IMG/VR virus record: IMGVR_UViG_3300005529_000002
Coordinates: 35,933 to 99,932 of that record
Reading direction: 5' to 3' (one strand)
Origin: a virus
Length of the DNA stretch: 64,000 nucleotides
The notes under the pieces were generated by a model that was not told the DNA's origin, made no database searches, and worked only from the letters and a program-made list of their open reading frames with translations. The position numbers were made by a program, and so were the translations under genes. This document shows positions 14,672 through 22,516 of this stretch, piece by piece. Position 1 is the stretch's first letter. Each line of letters opens with the position of its first letter.

Positions 14672-14736
14672 CCTGGTAACTCGACTACCAGGAACAAGGC
14701 GGGGCATGGCCAGCGACTCGACCGCGGCCATGCCCC
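14672..14736 (+). promoter_or_regulatory. Twin hairpins with identical ACTCGAC loops
   Basis: Hairpin 1 is CCTGGTA (14672) - ACTCGAC - TACCAGG (to 14692). Hairpin 2 is GGGGCATGGCC (14701) - AGCG ACTCGAC CGC - GGCCATGCCCC (to 14736). The stems are unrelated and perfectly paired, while the seven-base loop core is the same. They end 15 bases before the AAGGAGG ribosome site of the gene at 14767, so they may be leader RNA structures of the WhiB operon. Confidence 0.65.
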
Positions 14737-14766
14737 TTGGCCCAGCCTGCTAAGGAGGCCGGACCC

Positions 14767-15066
14767 ATGGGTCATCATGCCATCACGCAGCTCTGGCTCA
14801 GCAGCCTCACCCGCCGCGCCGCTGCCTTCCTCGCCGCGGTCTTCAAAGGCCCGTGGTGCCTCGGATGCGACTGCTGCGGAACCACCCTGAAGAAGGGCCG
14901 CCGTACCCGCTGGTTCCTGACCCGTGAAGCAGCAGACCGCGCTGGTCTCGAAGCCGGCTGGCAGACCGCGGCGGGCAGGAGCGATTCCGAGATCTGCCCC
15001 GCCTGCCTGGAGCAGCGGGGCCAGGCGGTCACTTTCTCTCAGGACACCCCGGCCGGTGAGTCATGA
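14767..15066 (+). CDS. Zinc-ribbon protein leading the WhiB operon, 99 aa
   Basis: The ATG at 14767 follows AAGGAGG. A hydrophobic/basic N-terminus (ITQLWLSSLTRRAAAFLAAV) precedes CLGCDCCGTTLKKGRRTRW and a later CPACLEQ, which form a probable zinc ribbon. It overlaps the WhiB gene by four bases (ATGA). Function unknown; the 5' region carries the twin hairpins. Confidence 0.7.
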   Translation: MGHHAITQLWLSSLTRRAAAFLAAVFKGPWCLGCDCCGTTLKKGRRTRWFLTREAADRAGLEAGWQTAAGRSDSEICPACLEQRGQAVTFSQDTPAGES

Positions 15067-15350
15067 GCCTCCCCGCCTGGAGCTGGGCAGACCGCGCCGC
15101 GTGCAAGGGCACCGACCCGGACGCGGCATTGTTCTTCGGGCTGGACGGCGAGCGCGGCCCCGAGCGGGATAAGCGCGAAGCAGCGGCCCGGACAGTCTGC
15201 GCGCCGTGCCCGGTGCGCATCGCCTGCCTGGACTACGCCATCGCCAACGCCGAGCGGTACGGCACGTGGGGCGGATTCAGCGAGGACGAGCGTGCCGCTG
15301 AGCGCCGCCGCCAGATGCGCCGCGCCGCCAGGAAGCAGGCAGCGGCATGA
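15063..15350 (+). CDS. WhiB-like iron-sulfur transcription factor, 95 aa
   Basis: The four conserved cysteines are at 14, 46, 49 and 55 (CKG, CAPC, IAC), followed by GTWGG at 67-71 and a basic C-terminal tail (RRRQMRRAARK). This is the complete Wbl signature. Wbl proteins bind a 4Fe-4S cluster and act with the sigma factor; phage copies such as TM4 WhiB can block host division or cause exclusion. Here it is translationally coupled to the membrane protein and FtsK-like gene, implying joint control. Confidence 0.95.
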   Translation: MSLPAWSWADRAACKGTDPDAALFFGLDGERGPERDKREAAARTVCAPCPVRIACLDYAIANAERYGTWGGFSEDERAAERRRQMRRAARKQAAA

Positions 15351-15568
15351 TCCGCGTCCTGCTCGCCGCCATGCTGGCCGCAACCGGCCACGCAGGGGCA
15401 TCGGTACTCGTCGCCGTCCTCGTGATCGCGGCCCGGCTGGCCAGGGTCCTGCTGCCGGTGCTGCCCCAGCTGGCCGTCGCCGTTCCCGCAGTCGCGATCG
15501 TCCTGACCGGCCTCCTGGCGTTCCGGGCCGTCAAGGGATGGCCTCACCTCGCGGCGGTGGCCGGATGA
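15347..15568 (+). CDS. Small hydrophobic membrane protein, 73 aa
   Basis: The protein is almost entirely hydrophobic, with two TM segments (AAMLAATGHAGASVLVAVL and a second from LPVLPQLAV to LLAF). It has ATGA overlaps with both the WhiB gene and the FtsK-like gene. Small membrane proteins beside traB are typical of actinobacterial conjugative elements (Spd-type spread proteins). The assignment rests on position and hydrophobicity. Confidence 0.7.
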   Translation: MIRVLLAAMLAATGHAGASVLVAVLVIAARLARVLLPVLPQLAVAVPAVAIVLTGLLAFRAVKGWPHLAAVAG

Positions 15569-17736
15569 CCGCCAGCGGCCCGCAGAACCTGCCCGCCGTC
15601 CCTGGCGAGTCCGGCGCGGACGAGATCGTCGACGGGGTGATCGTCGACGAGCCGCCCGGCGTTGACGGGCCGGCGGCCGGCGTCGCCGCCGTCATCCGGG
15701 TTATCGTGCGGCCTGAGCACGCCAAGTCGGCCGGCCGTCACCTGGCCTACATCCCGCTCGGCTTCGCCGTCATGTGCCGTCGCCTGTGGGACAGCCGGAC
15801 GACAGCCCGCTACGAGCGGTTCATCCGGGCAGCCGAAGCGGCCGGGAACCACGAGGCCGCGCTGGAGTGGGACGACCAGACGCAGACGTTCCGCCGCGAC
15901 CGGCACCAGCGCCGCGTCGACATGATCGAAGTGCCCGTCCGGGTGCTGCTGATGCTCCCGAAGATCGGCATGGGCCTGCTCGGCGTTCTTCTCTGCCTCG
16001 GCATCATGCTGGCTGTCGCCACGGGGCACGTCTCCGAGGTCGCCGTCCCGGCCAGGGTGCTCGCACGGATCGTGTTCTGGACGGGACTCGTGCTGTCGGT
16101 GTCCTGGGGTCCGCTCCTGCTCTCGCTGCCCTGGATAGCCCTCGGCGCGCTGTGGTGGACCGGCCGGGCGCACGCCAACGCGAACCTGACCGGCTGGCTG
16201 GTGCCGGATAAGGACGAGGAGGACGCCGGCATCGTGGTGACGGCGGACACGATCGTGCTGGCCCTCCAGAACCTGGACAAGATCCCCGCGCTGAAGAAAG
16301 CGTTCAAGGACGGCTGGCGGCCAACATTCCACACGCTGCCGGTCAAGGACGGCCGAGGCTACTTCACGGTGTTCAGCGTCCCGCTCGGCGTCACCGCCGG
16401 GATGGTCGCCGACCAGCGGCCGGTGCTCGCCCGCAACGTGCACCGCGCCGAACCGGAGGTGTGGCCGACCGACGCCGAGAAATCCGGTCAGGGGCCGGCA
16501 GGCACCGTCGCCATGTGGATCGCCGACCCCGGCGTCCTGTCCAAGGCCGCGCCGGAGTACCCGCTCATGCACGAAGGCACCGCCGACGTGTTCACGGGCG
16601 TGCCGGGCGGGGTGGTGGCGCGCGGCGACGGCCTCCTCATCCCGGTCGTTGGCAACAACTTCGTGGCCGGCGGCCAGATGGGCCAAGGGAAGTCCAACGC
16701 CTGCCGCGTGCTCATGCTCGGCTGCGCCCTGGATCCGCTCGCCGTGCTGGACGTTTTCGTGTTCGCGAACAACGGCGACTTCGACGCGTACGCGCCCCGG
16801 CTGCACATCTACCGCAAAGGCGTCGAGGACGACGTGGTCCTGGCCGCCCTCGGCCGCCTGCACCAGCTGTATGGCGAAGTCGGCCGGCGCGAGCAGCGTC
16901 TCGCGGACCTCGGCGCGAAGAAGGTCACCCGCGGACTGGCGCAGGAGCACCCGGACCTGCGGCCGGTCATCGCCCTGTTCAGCGAGTGCCATGAGCTGTT
17001 CGGCCACCCCGAGTACGGCGAGGAAGCCGCCGACGTGGCCACCAAGACAATCAAGCGGGCGCGGAAGACCGCCGTCTCCCTGGGGTTCGACACCCAGAGC
17101 AGCCGCAAGGAAGCCATACCGCCGAAGCTGGTCGAGCTGGTCAGCGTCAACGCGTGCTTCTACGTCAAGACCTGGCGCTCCAATGACGGCTTCCTCGGCG
17201 ACGGGTCGTTCGCCGCGGGCATCCGCGCGACCGAGCTGCGGCCCGGCCGCGACCGGGGCACGTCGGTAATCACCGGCGTGTCCGAGGCGCAGTTCGAGCT
17301 GCTCCGCTGGTATTTCGTGGAGGTCAACGACGACACCGGCTATGACGCGGCGGCCGAGGTGATCGGCCGCGCCATGGCGAGCCTCGCGCCCGGCACGCGC
17401 CTGACATCAGGCGAGCCGCTGCCCGAGATCGAGCGCCGCGACCTCCTCGACGACCTGGACGAGGTGCTCGAATACGAGCGGGTCAAGCTGGCCGACTTGC
17501 CCGCGCTGCTCCGCGAGCTGGCCGGGGACTGGGGACCGTACCGGAACCTGACCGGCACCCAGCTCCGCGAGCTGCTTGATGACCTGGACGTGCGGACCAC
17601 GAACGTCGGGAACGTGCCGAGGCTCGACCCGGCCGACCTGCGCCGTGCGCTGGCCGGAAGGGGTGAGTTAGATCGCGCCCCTCTACCCGGAACAGGCCCT
17701 GCGGGCACCTGCGGACGGGGACCTAACCCCGCCTAA
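15565..17736 (+). CDS. FtsK/SpoIIIE-like DNA translocase (TraB-type), 723 aa
   Basis: The ATG at 15565 overlaps the preceding stop. Two TM segments lie at about residues 130-200 (LGVLLCLGIMLAVATG, WGPLLLSLPWIALGAL). A Walker A GQMGQGKS is at 370-377 with further FtsK-like blocks (VIALFSECHELFGHPEYG, SLGFDTQSSRKEA, FLGDGSFAAGIRATEL). This matches the membrane-anchored hexameric translocases that move double-stranded DNA during Streptomyces conjugation. The C-terminal about 60 residues may include the sequence-reading wing domain. A phased CTAAC repeat cluster overlaps and follows its 3' end, as a recognition site would. Confidence 0.88.
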   Translation: MTASGPQNLPAVPGESGADEIVDGVIVDEPPGVDGPAAGVAAVIRVIVRPEHAKSAGRHLAYIPLGFAVMCRRLWDSRTTARYERFIRAAEAAGNHEAALEWDDQTQTFRRDRHQRRVDMIEVPVRVLLMLPKIGMGLLGVLLCLGIMLAVATGHVSEVAVPARVLARIVFWTGLVLSVSWGPLLLSLPWIALGALWWTGRAHANANLTGWLVPDKDEEDAGIVVTADTIVLALQNLDKIPALKKAFKDGWRPTFHTLPVKDGRGYFTVFSVPLGVTAGMVADQRPVLARNVHRAEPEVWPTDAEKSGQGPAGTVAMWIADPGVLSKAAPEYPLMHEGTADVFTGVPGGVVARGDGLLIPVVGNNFVAGGQMGQGKSNACRVLMLGCALDPLAVLDVFVFANNGDFDAYAPRLHIYRKGVEDDVVLAALGRLHQLYGEVGRREQRLADLGAKKVTRGLAQEHPDLRPVIALFSECHELFGHPEYGEEAADVATKTIKRARKTAVSLGFDTQSSRKEAIPPKLVELVSVNACFYVKTWRSNDGFLGDGSFAAGIRATELRPGRDRGTSVITGVSEAQFELLRWYFVEVNDDTGYDAAAEVIGRAMASLAPGTRLTSGEPLPEIERRDLLDDLDEVLEYERVKLADLPALLRELAGDWGPYRNLTGTQLRELLDDLDVRTTNVGNVPRLDPADLRRALAGRGELDRAPLPGTGPAGTCGRGPNPA

Positions 17737-17841
17737 CCCGTCTAACGCGACCTAACTTCTGCAGGTCAGGGACCTGCGGGCAGCGATCGCCCCCACCTAA
17801 CGAGGGGGTTAGAAAACTAACCCCCGCACCCGTGAGCTAAC
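17667..17841. repeat. Phased CTAAC repeat cluster, candidate clt or origin-like site
   Basis: CTAAC starts at 17723, 17733, 17742, 17752, 17797, 17817 and 17837. GTTAG (inverse) starts at 17667 and 17808. Spacing is 10, 9, 10, 45, 20 and 20 bases, close to multiples of the helical turn. GGGGGTTAG-AAAA-CTAACCCCC (17804-17825) is a perfect 9-bp hairpin. The cluster spans the 3' end of the translocase gene and the 123-base gap after it. In Streptomyces plasmids TraB reads short repeats in clt near traB. Confidence 0.65.
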
Positions 17842-17859
17842 CCGGGAGGATCACATCCG

Positions 17860-18195
17860 GTGCTGTCGAGGACCGTCAGGCGGGAAGCCCGCAAGCGGAT
17901 CGGGAACCCTCTGCGCGAAGCGGTGCGCCGCGCCGCCGAGCAGTGGTGCCCTGAATGCCAGAAGCGCGTCCAGCCATTCCACCTGTGCATGGTCAGGACC
18001 GATTTCAGGCAGCGCAAGGCGGAAGCCGGACGGCAGGTCAGGCGCGGCGGAGGCCCGGAAACTGCCAGGGGCGGCCGGCGGGACGCGCGCACGGCGCACG
18101 ACTACCAGACCTGTCCTGACCGCGGCTGCCCGCGCCCGCTGTGCCGGGCGTTCCGCGAAGGCCAGCTCGCCTGCCCGCTACCTCACCAGGGGTGA
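17860..18195 (+). CDS. Zinc-ribbon protein in the transfer module, 111 aa
   Basis: The GTG at 17860 follows GGGAGG. A basic N-terminus (TVRREARKRIGNPLREAVRRA) precedes CPECQKRVQPFHLC. A second Cys set, CPDRGCPRPLCRAF, ends the protein. Two zinc-binding sites and many arginines suggest nucleic-acid binding. The family is not recognised. Confidence 0.7.
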   Translation: MLSRTVRREARKRIGNPLREAVRRAAEQWCPECQKRVQPFHLCMVRTDFRQRKAEAGRQVRRGGGPETARGGRRDARTAHDYQTCPDRGCPRPLCRAFREGQLACPLPHQG

Positions 18196-18228
18196 TGTCT
18201 TGAACCAGCACAGGAAGGAGCGCAGGTC

Positions 18229-18663
18229 ATGAGCTGTCCCGGCTTGCACTGCCCTGGCTGCTCAGAGGGCCAGTCGCTCGGCATCCTCGGCACAGTGGCG
18301 GTGGCCGTCATCATCGCCGATGAGACAGTCCGGTGGGCAGCCGACCGCATCTGGTGGATCGGCGGCACGGCGGCGGCATGTTTCGCCCTGTCGGTGGCCG
18401 TGACCATGTGGCTCGAAAGACGCGCCGATGCCCGCGGAGTCCGGTACGCCGAGCTGCACGGCATCGCGTCGCGCGCCGACGTCGAGGAGCTGACCCCGGC
18501 CGGGGTCGCGTGGCTGGCGAGCCGCGAGCAGCCGCGCGCCGCACTCGGCGTCCGCGAGGTGCACTTTCACTTCGGCGGCCTGAGCGCCGATGAGCAGGCC
18601 CACATCATCCGCACCACGCTCGCGGGGCACCCCGCTCCCGGCCCGGAGGAGATAACCAGATGA
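18229..18663 (+). CDS. Membrane protein, Spd-like by position, 144 aa
   Basis: The ATG at 18229 follows AGGAAGGAG. Two TM segments (LGTVAVAVIIADET, AAACFALSVAVTMWLE) precede a soluble C-terminal domain (HGIASRADVEELTPAGVAW). It overlaps the next gene by four bases. In conjugative actinobacterial elements such proteins beside traB assist mycelial spread; that role is inferred only from context. Confidence 0.7.
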   Translation: MSCPGLHCPGCSEGQSLGILGTVAVAVIIADETVRWAADRIWWIGGTAAACFALSVAVTMWLERRADARGVRYAELHGIASRADVEELTPAGVAWLASREQPRAALGVREVHFHFGGLSADEQAHIIRTTLAGHPAPGPEEITR

Positions 18664-18914
18664 AGCTGTTCCGCAGGCGCGGCGTGCCTGCCAGGCCCGA
18701 CTACATGACGCAGGCAGAGCACCTCCAGGAGGCCGGACGCCTGGCCTGGGTCATTGACGACGTGATGCAGTCCCGCGCGAAGCGCAGCCTCGGCGATGTG
18801 ATCGCGCTCGCCCGGCTGCACCTGGAGCTCGCCCAGGTCGCGCGGCACAACGAGGGCACCCGCCTGGATGCCCCGCTACCAGAAGGAGAAACCCCATGTC
18901 ACTGCCGGAAATGA
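18660..18914 (+). CDS. Small hypothetical protein, 84 aa
   Basis: A basic start (MKLFRRRGVPARPDYMTQ) leads into a helical protein. Its last 19 bases overlap the mIHF-like gene. No domain is recognised. Overlaps at both ends mark it as part of the same transcript. Confidence 0.65.
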   Translation: MKLFRRRGVPARPDYMTQAEHLQEAGRLAWVIDDVMQSRAKRSLGDVIALARLHLELAQVARHNEGTRLDAPLPEGETPCHCRK

Positions 18915-19216
18915 CCCCGGAGCAGCGTGCCGAGGCGCTGCGGAAGGCCGCCGAGACGCGCAGGCTCCGCGCGGCCGAACTGGAGAAGGTCCGCAAGGGC
19001 CAGATCACTGTCACCGACGTGCTCGACAGCGGCGACTCGCTGCTGCTGCCGGTGCCCGTGCGCCGGCTGCTCCTCGCGGTTCCCGGCATCGGCCCGGCCA
19101 AGGCGGACGCCCTGCTCGACGCGATCGGCGTCAGCGCAGAGTTCCGCAAGAAGCGCCGCGTTCAGGGCCTCGGCGAGGTCCAGCGCAAGGCGCTCCGCGA
19201 GCGTCTCGCAGCCTGA
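18896..19216 (+). CDS. mIHF-like DNA-bending protein, 106 aa
   Basis: The C-terminal VRRLLLAVPGIGPAKADALL, IGVSAEFRKKRRVQGLG and QRKALRERL match the actinobacterial integration host factor: a helix-two-turn-helix that contacts DNA, then a conserved RRVxGLG motif. The N-terminus (TPEQRAEALRKAAETRRLRA) also fits. Length is as expected (105-110 aa). Host mIHF supports site-specific recombination and nucleoid structure; an element-borne copy may aid its own integration, packaging or transfer. Confidence 0.88.
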   Translation: MSLPEMTPEQRAEALRKAAETRRLRAAELEKVRKGQITVTDVLDSGDSLLLPVPVRRLLLAVPGIGPAKADALLDAIGVSAEFRKKRRVQGLGEVQRKALRERLAA

Positions 19217-19226
19217 CCTGTCCCCC

Positions 19227-19268
19227 GTCCCGCATCCGCCCGGTCCCGCTTCCGGGCGGATGCGGGAC
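19227..19268 (+). terminator. 17-bp perfect hairpin after the mIHF-like gene
   Basis: The arms 19227-19243 and 19252-19268 are perfectly complementary around an 8-base loop. The structure begins 10 bases after the stop codon. There is no T-run, so it may be an attenuator or 3'-end stabiliser rather than a full terminator. Confidence 0.6.
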
Positions 19269-19295
19269 CATCGCACCGAGAGAGGTAAGCCCAGC

Positions 19296-20183
19296 ATGAC
19301 GCCCCCGGCCGCCGCCAACGGCACCCATGTCCTGACGCCGGAGTTCGTCGCGCTGCTGCGGCACCGGGAGCTTGCGGACGCCACTGCCGCAGCGACAGCG
19401 GACGCGCCGCAGCCGCGGCGGGAACCGCCATCGCTGTGGCGCCGGCAGCACCTTGACGGCGACACGGTGATCCGCATCGTGGCGGCTTCGGCAGTGCTCG
19501 GTGTCGCCGTCATCGCGGCAGTGGTCAGCTACTCGCATATCTACGACCTGGCCCGCCATCATGGCGAGTCGGGAACCGCCGCCAGGCTCCTGCCGGTGTC
19601 GGTTGACGGGCTGATCGCGTCCGCCAGCCTCGCGCTCTTGCATGCCGCCAGGAACCGCATCGACGCGCCGTGGATGGCGTACCTGATGCTGTGGCTCGGT
19701 GTCGGCGCCACGATCGCCGCCAATGTCGGGTTCGGGCTGCCTGCGGGCTGGCTGTCGGCCGTCATCGCCGCGTGGCCCGCCGCCGCGTTTGTCGGGTCGG
19801 TGGAGATGGCGCTGATGCTGGCCAGGAACAGGCGCCGGGCCGCCGCGGACTCTGGCGGGAACGGATGCCGCAAGCCGCGATGGCGGCGAAGATGGCGGGG
19901 ACAGTGCGCCTGCCGCGCCGTGCCGGATGCGGACCCTCCGGCCGCCGCCCCTCAGCCGCCATCGCAGCCAGCCGCCGCCGCCCCTCAGCCGCCAGTCCGC
20001 GCCCGCAAGCCGGCACGCAAACCCGCCATGTCGGCTGCCGCCAAATCCGCCAGGGCGGATGCGGAACTGGCCGCCAGGCCGCACCTGACCAACGCTGAGA
20101 TCGCCAAGCGCGCCGGAGTGTCGGAACGCACGGTGGAGCGCCGCCGCGAGGCGGCACGGAAAGCTGCGACAATCGGATCGTGA
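19296..20183 (+). CDS. DUF2637-like membrane protein with C-terminal HTH, 295 aa
   Basis: The ATG at 19296 follows GAGAGAGG. Four hydrophobic segments occupy about residues 55-185 (IVAASAVLGVAVIAAVVSY, PVSVDGLIASASLALLHAA, MLWLGVGATIAANVGFGL, AVIAAWPAAAFVGSVEMAL), the DUF2637 pattern found beside traB in Streptomyces elements. A Pro/Ala/Arg-rich linker leads to HLTNAEIAKRAGVSERTVERRR, a helix-turn-helix. The protein could tether a DNA site to the membrane. This is family knowledge plus inference. Confidence 0.82.
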   Translation: MTPPAAANGTHVLTPEFVALLRHRELADATAAATADAPQPRREPPSLWRRQHLDGDTVIRIVAASAVLGVAVIAAVVSYSHIYDLARHHGESGTAARLLPVSVDGLIASASLALLHAARNRIDAPWMAYLMLWLGVGATIAANVGFGLPAGWLSAVIAAWPAAAFVGSVEMALMLARNRRRAAADSGGNGCRKPRWRRRWRGQCACRAVPDADPPAAAPQPPSQPAAAAPQPPVRARKPARKPAMSAAAKSARADAELAARPHLTNAEIAKRAGVSERTVERRREAARKAATIGS

Positions 20184-20518
20184 ACCGGCACCATCAGACC
20201 GCGCTTGACTGGCACTGCCGCCTGTCGGTGGAGACGATGCACCCGAGGTTCTCGCGGCGGCTCTCCTCGGGCCTGTCTGTCGTGCTCACCGTGAACAGCG
20301 GCTACGAATGAATGCTCCTGGAGCTGGGCGGTCCTGTCTGGCATGCGAGCGTGGCGGGAAGCGTGATCCGGGCTGTCCTGGAACGGGAGGCTGAGCGCCA
20401 GCTCGCCGGCGTCGGCGACGCGTCCCTCGGCGAGTGGCGCGAGTGGACGGGCAAGGCGTTCCATATCCGCCGCAGGCTGACCGCGAGAGAGCAGCGGGCA
20501 GTCGGCACTGTCGTTTGA
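20180..20518 (+). pseudogene. ORF of 112 codons interrupted by one in-frame TGA
   Basis: A GTG at 20180 overlaps the previous stop (GTGA). The frame encodes 43 residues ending VVLTVNSGYE, meets TGA at 20309-20311, and resumes in the same frame at ATG 20312 for 68 residues (MLLELGGPVWHASVAGS ... KAFHIRRRLTAREQRA). Both halves look coding and no ribosome site precedes the second ATG. Either the gene is a recent nonsense mutant, the TGA is read through, or two proteins are made. Confidence 0.55.
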
Positions 20519-20862
20519 CATCCGGGGCAGCGGAGAGGCCCGGATGCGGGCGGCGAGGCTCGGCCCGCTCCTCGCGCTAGCTCCGCCCGAAGTGCTCAGC
20601 GCAGAGATCGGCCCGGCTCCCGCAGCGTGAGCATGTCCCGGTAACCTAGACGCAGGCCATTCGGCCGCCAACTTCTCCCGCTGGACCCCTCCCCGATCGG
20701 TGCCGTTCCTTGCTGTCCCACCACGCCCATGTTCTCTTCAGCCTGCTCGCCGTCGTCGCAACCCCCCTCGTCACCGGAGTGATCCTGTGGCGCTCGGACC
20801 ACCTCGACCACCCGCGCAGCCAGGATGATGAGCCGGGCACCGGAGAGGAGGAGGACCGGCCG
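20519..20862. other. Gap without a convincing gene
   Basis: A 28-codon frame with a GGAGAGG ribosome site (20544-20630) and a TTG-started frame with one hydrophobic segment (from 20710) are possible. The latter runs antisense into the gene at 20863-21162 and is doubtful. No repeat, hairpin or promoter stands out. Confidence 0.4.
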
Positions 20863-21162
20863 CTACCGGCCGCGCGGCTCCCCGAGGTCTGCCCCGTCGA
20901 TGACGAGCAGCCCGTCCGCGAGCCGTTCCGCTTCGGCGACTGCGGCGAGGATGCCCTCCGCGTCCAGGGTCACGGCTGCCTCCGGCTGGATCACCACGGT
21001 CCCGCCGCGGAGTCCGGCAGCGGACACGAGCCGGCGCACCGCCTCGGTGAAGTACTCGAGGTCATCTGACCTGACCCCGCCCGGGAGCCTGAGGCGGACC
21101 ACGACGGGGCGCGTGACCGCACCGGGGGCGGGGAACAGGGGCGCGGGCCCGTCAGTGCTCAT
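20863..21162 (-). CDS. Hypothetical protein, 99 aa
   Basis: The frame has good coding character: TRPVVVRLRLPGGVRSDDLEYF, FTEAVRRLVSAAGLRGG and VVIQPEAAVTLDAEGIL read as an alternating strand/helix fold. No ribosome site precedes the ATG, so a leaderless transcript is possible. It lies alone between plus-strand genes; no family is recognised. Confidence 0.6.
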   Translation of the reverse strand: MSTDGPAPLFPAPGAVTRPVVVRLRLPGGVRSDDLEYFTEAVRRLVSAAGLRGGTVVIQPEAAVTLDAEGILAAVAEAERLADGLLVIDGADLGEPRGR

Positions 21163-21241
21163 GGGTGCACGGTAACGCCGGGGTCTGACATTCCCGCGCG
21201 GCGTGTTGGCAGCATCCGTCCCGGTCGGTGATCATGTGCGC

Positions 21242-22453
21242 ATGGCGCGCGGCAACTACTGGGAATACTCGTTCCGGAGCAGCGAATCCCTCCGTGAGCA
21301 GGACCGGCGGCAGAATGGCGCGGCTCACGACCCGGCGCAGGCCGGCGCGGGTGACCACCGCTGCGAACGCGGCGACTGGTGCGTCGCGAGGACACGCGGT
21401 GAGGACGGGATCTGGCGTCCCGCGCTCACCTATCAGGTGTTCTGCCAGTCTGACGAGAAAGTGATCAGCGAGCAGGCCGCCCAGATGCCTGGCATGTGGC
21501 TGGAACTGGCGGCGAGGATCGGCGACCCGCTGCGCACAGGCCGGCCCTCCGGGCGCCGGCCGCCGGGCTCCCGGGTGCTGATCTCCGGCGTGGTCGACGC
21601 GCTCCAGCAGGAGATCGCCGCGGTCCTCGGCGCCTGGGCGGCCAGGACACGTGCGATCCCCGGCCTGGACCTGTCGGCCGCACGGCACGCGCCGGGGACG
21701 CTGCGGCGCATCGCGGAGGACTGCGCGGTACTGGCGAAGCACACCGGCCCCCTGCTGGCGCTCACCCCCGGCCCGGTAACCCGCATCTACGACCTGCCCG
21801 CGGCGGCGCGCGAAGACGGGCTGGACCGGGCGAAGGCTACATGCCGCCACTGCGGGCGCGTCATCACCCAGTCGCCGGTATCGAAATGGTGGTGGGCGCC
21901 TGCTGCCGGGATGCGGACTCACGCGACAGATTTCTGCGGCCACGACCCGCAGCCGGGAAGCCTCACCGCGCTCCCGCGGCACGGTCCTGTGCCCGATGAC
22001 CTCGCGGAGGAGATCGGCGGCCAGGAAATCGTCACCGCCGGCGACGGCTGGGTGAAGGTGGTCCGCGACCGCGCCGGCAAAGACGCAGGCGCGGAGATCC
22101 TGGACCTGCACTACCGGTCGCGCAGGCTCACCGGGCACACCCCGGCGCAGCGGGAAGCGTTCGACGGGGTGCCGTGCCGGCGCATCAGCTGCGAGGAGTT
22201 CGCCCTCGAACGGGCCGCGCCCCCGTCTGACCCGTCGGTCCCGGCGATGCATTCCCGCTGCTCGGCGTGCGGCGACGAGATGGACAAGCAGGAGTACGAC
22301 CAGCAGGCGAAACGGTGGGCGTCCAGCCCCGGGGTGCAGGTGTGCAGGCGCTGCTCGGCCGCCGCCCCGGCGCATGATGACTGCCGGTGGACGGCGTGCG
22401 CATGCAGCGAGGCTCCGCACCCGCGCCGCCCGGCCGCCCGCCCAGCCGCGTGA
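21242..22453 (+). CDS. Cys-rich phage hypothetical protein, 403 aa
   Basis: The ATG at 21242 begins MARGNYWEYSFRSSE. Zinc-binding-type clusters are spread along the chain (CERGDWC, CRHCGRVI, a Cys/His set near residue 230, CSACGDE, CRRCSA). Between them are helical regions (VDALQQEIAAVLGAWAARTR). It precedes a terminator and the packaging genes, a position often held by conserved hypothetical proteins in actinophages. Function unknown. Confidence 0.75.
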   Translation: MARGNYWEYSFRSSESLREQDRRQNGAAHDPAQAGAGDHRCERGDWCVARTRGEDGIWRPALTYQVFCQSDEKVISEQAAQMPGMWLELAARIGDPLRTGRPSGRRPPGSRVLISGVVDALQQEIAAVLGAWAARTRAIPGLDLSAARHAPGTLRRIAEDCAVLAKHTGPLLALTPGPVTRIYDLPAAAREDGLDRAKATCRHCGRVITQSPVSKWWWAPAAGMRTHATDFCGHDPQPGSLTALPRHGPVPDDLAEEIGGQEIVTAGDGWVKVVRDRAGKDAGAEILDLHYRSRRLTGHTPAQREAFDGVPCRRISCEEFALERAAPPSDPSVPAMHSRCSACGDEMDKQEYDQQAKRWASSPGVQVCRRCSAAAPAHDDCRWTACACSEAPHPRRPAARPAA

Positions 22454-22516
22454 CCCGAGGGGTATTTGATTTTCCGGTGATGGGGTGCAACACTGAACGC
22501 GTCCCTGGTGGAGTGT

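Noticed and set aside
20710-21069. TTG-started ORF with one hydrophobic segment
   Set aside because: It lacks a ribosome site and its second half is antisense to the better-supported gene at 20863-21162.
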